From NCBI GenBank assembly GCA_947385185.1, contig CANDJX010000070.1:1-8608 (forward strand): a DNA stretch of 8,608 bases, read 5' to 3'. Under the pieces are notes generated by a model that was not told the origin of the DNA, ran no database searches, and saw only the letters and a list, made by a program, of their open reading frames with translations. Position numbers and translations under genes: made by a program. Of the stretch, positions 6,768 to 8,608 are shown in pieces (within the stretch, counting starts at the first letter, position 1; every line of letters starts with the position of its first letter). The stretch comes from an uncultured Clostridia bacterium. Lineage in GTDB: Bacteria > Bacillota > Clostridia > Christensenellales > Pumilibacteraceae.

Positions 6768-6998
6768 ATGTCGAAAAAGAGCGAACTTAAAAAAATGATT
6801 TCCGAAACGGAGAGCGAAATCGTAGCGCTCGAAAAGAAGCGCGAACGCTCGCAATCGGTGCTTCTCAACGCGGTCGTCAGCAAGACGGACCCCAATCCCA
6901 CTGACGTGGAATACTTTCGCGTGTTCACGGCTTTGATCGACGAGAGGCGCGAACTGCTTCGCCGCTATAATGCCGAACTGGAAAATCTCAAGAAATAG
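6768..6998 (+). CDS. Small coiled-coil protein of unknown function
   Basis: The product has 76 residues. AAGGGAG (6755-6761) lies 6 bases before the ATG, and the gene starts 16 bases after the preceding stop, so it is the third member of the operon. It consists of a charged helix (about 4-38, SELKKMISETESEIVALEKK and on), a TDPNPTD turn (40-46) and a second charged helix (47-75) ending LENLKK, which is the pattern of an antiparallel helical hairpin. There is no signal or membrane segment, so it is cytoplasmic. I do not recognise a family. It may bind the cytoplasmic domain of the neighbouring membrane protein, but that rests only on position. No terminator is visible after it. Confidence 0.8.
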   Translation: MSKKSELKKMISETESEIVALEKKRERSQSVLLNAVVSKTDPNPTDVEYFRVFTALIDERRELLRRYNAELENLKK

Positions 6999-7015
6999 TT
7001 ATCGTTGTAATTTAG

Positions 7016-7044
7016 TTGACAAAAGCCACGCACGGGACTATAAT
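7016..7044 (+). promoter_or_regulatory. Sigma-A promoter of ilvC, full consensus
   Basis: TTGACA (7016-7021) and TATAAT (7039-7044) are separated by exactly 17 bases. Transcription should start near 7051, giving a leader of only about 38 bases with AAGGAG (7073-7078) 10 bases before the ATG. The leader is too short for a T-box or a leader-peptide attenuator, so expression is likely high and not controlled by these usual routes. Confidence 0.9.
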
Positions 7045-7088
7045 ATTTCAGGAAAAACAACGAAACCAATTCAAGGAGATATTTAGTA

Positions 7089-8105
7089 ATGGAACCCAGA
7101 CTGTTTCATCAGGAAGACTGCAATCTCGCGCTTCTCAAGAAAAAGACCGTCGCCGTGATCGGTTACGGATCGCAGGGTCACGCGCACGCGCTCAATCTCA
7201 AAGACAGCGGCGTGAAAGTAATCGTAGGACTTTATAAGGGCAGCAAGAGCTGGCCCATAGCCGAAAAGGCGGGACTTACCGTCATGACCGCGGCAGACGC
7301 GGCTAATGCGGCGGACGTCATCATGATCCTTATCAACGACGAAAAGCAGGCGAAGATGTACAAGAACGACATCGAGCCCAACCTCACCGAAGGTAAGGCG
7401 CTTGCGTTCGCGCACGGCTTCAATATTCACTTCAAACAGATCGTTCCGCCGAAGAACGTAGACGTGTTCATGATCGCGCCCAAGGGACCCGGACATACCG
7501 TCCGCAGCGAGTACTGCGACGGCAAAGGCGTTCCTTGCCTCGTAGCCATTCACCAGGACTATACCGGCAAAGCTCTCGATATTGCGCTCGCTTATGCGGC
7601 GGGTATCGGCGGCGCGCGCGCCGGCGTTCTCGAAACGACTTTCCGTTGCGAGACCGAAACCGACTTGTTCGGCGAACAGTGCGTGCTTTGCGGCGGCGTG
7701 ACCGCGCTTATGAAGGCGGGCTTCGAAACGCTCGTCGAAGCGGGCTACGATCCCCGTAACGCGTACTTCGAGTGCATACACGAAATGAAACTTATCGTCG
7801 ATCTTATCTATAAGGGCGGTTTCCATACCATGCGTTATTCGATCTCGGATACCGCGGAATACGGCGACTACAAGATCGGCGAAAGACTCATCACTCCCGA
7901 AGTCAAAGCGGAAATGAAAAAAGTACTTACCGAGATTCAGGAAGGCAAATTCGCATCCGACTGGATCGCGGAGAACAACAACGGCAGAGCTTATTTCTAC
8001 GCAAAGCGTCAGAAGGAAGCCGAACATCAGCTCGAGCAGGTCGGCGAGGACATCAGAAAGATGTACTCGTGGTCGAAGGATACCGACATCGACAAGACGG
8101 TCTGA
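7089..8105 (+). CDS. ilvC: Ketol-acid reductoisomerase (NADP+), class I
   Basis: The product has 338 residues, the normal length for the short class I form. It converts acetolactate and acetohydroxybutyrate to the dihydroxy acids of the valine, leucine and isoleucine pathways, using NADPH and Mg2+, in the cytoplasm. The N-terminal Rossmann domain shows GYGSQGHAHALNL (25-37), then the cofactor loop GLYKGSKSW (47-55), H109 in AFAHGFN and K132 in APKGPGH. The all-helical C-terminal domain keeps the metal ligands D192 and E196 (TDLFGEQ), E228 and E232 (FECIHEMK) and substrate-binding S251 (MRYSIS). No key residue is missing. The loop has Y49 where many family members have Arg, while K50, S52, K53 and S54 remain to bind the 2'-phosphate. 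The gene stands alone, with its own promoter and terminator and no other ilv or leu genes in the window. Confidence 0.98.
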   Translation: MEPRLFHQEDCNLALLKKKTVAVIGYGSQGHAHALNLKDSGVKVIVGLYKGSKSWPIAEKAGLTVMTAADAANAADVIMILINDEKQAKMYKNDIEPNLTEGKALAFAHGFNIHFKQIVPPKNVDVFMIAPKGPGHTVRSEYCDGKGVPCLVAIHQDYTGKALDIALAYAAGIGGARAGVLETTFRCETETDLFGEQCVLCGGVTALMKAGFETLVEAGYDPRNAYFECIHEMKLIVDLIYKGGFHTMRYSISDTAEYGDYKIGERLITPEVKAEMKKVLTEIQEGKFASDWIAENNNGRAYFYAKRQKEAEHQLEQVGEDIRKMYSWSKDTDIDKTV

Positions 8106-8134
8106 CAGACAGTATAATCATAAAAATAACGGAT

Positions 8135-8172
8135 CGCCGCAGGCAAGAGAAAATGCCCGCGGCGGTTTTTTT
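8135..8172 (+). terminator. Intrinsic terminator of ilvC
   Basis: CGCCGC (8135-8140) pairs with GCGGCG (8159-8164). After one A-C mismatch, GGCA (8142-8145) pairs with TGCC (8154-8157) around the loop AGAGAAAA. A run of seven T's follows (8166-8172). It begins 29 bases after the ilvC stop. Confidence 0.92.
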
Positions 8173-8332
8173 ATTGTCTTTGAGTTTTTCTCGGTACGTC
8201 TGTATACTTCGACCGATTCATTCGGGGTTTATATCCGATAAAGCGGATCGCTCCGTACAATGGAAGTCGGGAGAAACGGAATACGAAACGGAGTGCGTAA
8301 GGTCGTTTTTTAATTTCCGTTGCCCATAAGTC
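8173..8332. other. Intergenic spacer between ilvC terminator and ncRNA promoter
   Basis: I see no gene in it. Short frames on both strands lack ribosome sites. A 5-bp hairpin, ATCCG-ATAAAG-CGGAT, lies near its middle, and a T6 run near 8305 has no stem in front of it. Confidence 0.5.
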
Positions 8333-8361
8333 TTGATATTTCGGATAATAAGTGCTATAAT
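8333..8361 (+). promoter_or_regulatory. Strong extended -10 promoter of a structured RNA
   Basis: TTGATA (8333-8338) and TATAAT (8356-8361) are 17 bases apart, with an extended -10 TG at 8353-8354. The predicted start near 8367-8369 coincides with the first base pair of the long closing stem of the RNA below, as expected for an RNA whose 5' end is part of its structure. Confidence 0.88.
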
Positions 8362-8366
8362 AACAA

Positions 8367-8573
8367 TGCGACATCACATAAAATAACCTTTGGACCCGAT
8401 CTCACCGAAGGTATATTTTGTTATACATTGTCCACAGTATGGAATAGGTAGCAATACACTATCGCAAACTGTGGACAGAGAGGTTTCCTTGAGGTCGAGT
8501 TTATGTGGTGTCGCAACTACGCGAGATGTGTATGCTATGGTGTCGCTCTCGCAAGGGAGCGGCATCTTTTTTT
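8367..8573 (+). ncRNA. Structured RNA of about 207 nt, family not identified
   Basis: Bases 8367-8382 (TGCGACATCACATAAA) pair along all 16 positions with 8500-8515, with a single G-U pair. Inside are ACCTTTGG/CCGAAGGT (8386-8393 with 8405-8412, one G-U), a small GTATA/TATAC hairpin (8411-8426) that shares two bases with it, and a perfect GTCCACAGT/ACTGTGGAC stem (8430-8438 with 8468-8476). A mostly unpaired 3' side at 8479-8499 can form CC-TTGA-GG. A terminator hairpin ends the transcript. No ribosome site with a sensible reading frame is present. A rod closed by its two ends with a large internal bubble and a distal stem resembles 6S RNA, which binds RNA polymerase, but I do not see enough conserved sequence to call it. 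A riboswitch or other cis-acting leader for a gene beyond the window is the main alternative. Confidence 0.7.
8539..8573 (+). terminator. Intrinsic terminator of the structured RNA
   Basis: GGTGTCGCTCTC (8539-8550) and GGGAGCGGCATC (8555-8566) pair at all 12 positions, counting three G-U pairs, around a GCAA tetraloop. Seven T's follow (8567-8573). GCGAGA at 8521-8526 is complementary to TCTCGC at 8547-8552 and could compete with this stem. Confidence 0.92.
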
Positions 8574-8608
8574 ATGGAAACAATTGAAAAGACTTGCTCG
8601 TGCTTCGG

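Noticed and set aside
7045..7088. T-box or leader-peptide attenuator before ilvC
   Set aside because: The leader is only about 38 bases and contains no terminator or specifier-type structure.
8428..8478. DnaA boxes (TTGTCCACA and its inverted partner)
   Set aside because: Each deviates from TTATNCACA, they pair with each other as an RNA stem, and there is no origin context.
8574..8608. Start of a protein gene at ATG 8574 (METIEKTC)
   Set aside because: The ATG touches the terminator T-run and has no ribosome site. Only 11 full codons are visible before the window ends.

Overview
The window looks like chromosome from a Gram-positive, probably clostridial (Bacillota) and host-associated bacterium. 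I base this on strong AGGAGG-type ribosome sites, textbook sigma-A promoters, a short class I ketol-acid reductoisomerase of clostridial type, a BspA-like surface protein of the kind common in gut and oral anaerobes, and TGA used as a normal stop. I cannot name the organism. All convincing genes are on the + strand.

Layout. Bases 1-1064 hold no convincing gene. The left edge has a perfect 10-bp hairpin and a 36-codon open stretch on the minus strand that may be a gene remnant. Next comes a notable repeat cluster: four copies of a 37-bp unit (237-390), a palindromic core, then four copies of a related 34-bp unit in opposite orientation (437-572). An AT-rich stretch (573-873) follows with small hairpins, one terminator-like structure and the first copy of a duplicated 25-bp motif. 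A promoter at 874-903 then drives a three-gene operon. It carries a run of nine G's between its -35 and -10 boxes and is followed by a leader with a hairpin, the second copy of the 25-bp motif and a perfect 11-bp tandem repeat.

The operon (1065-6998) encodes a 1596-residue membrane-anchored surface protein with BspA-type leucine-rich repeats and Ig-like modules, a 300-residue single-pass membrane protein with an acidic linker and an unnamed cytoplasmic domain, and a 76-residue coiled-coil protein. The first two genes overlap by 7 bases and the third follows after 16. Together they could form an envelope-spanning unit: an outside adhesin or sensor with cytoplasmic partners. The G-tract promoter suggests that the unit may be phase variable. 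This is the most interesting reading of the window.

Next is a lone ilvC (7089-8105) with its own near-perfect promoter and a strong intrinsic terminator. After a 160-base gap, a second strong extended -10 promoter starts a roughly 207-nt structured RNA (8367-8573) closed by a 16-bp terminal stem and ending in a GNRA-capped terminator. I could not assign it to a known family; a 6S-like RNA or a riboswitch leader are the main options.
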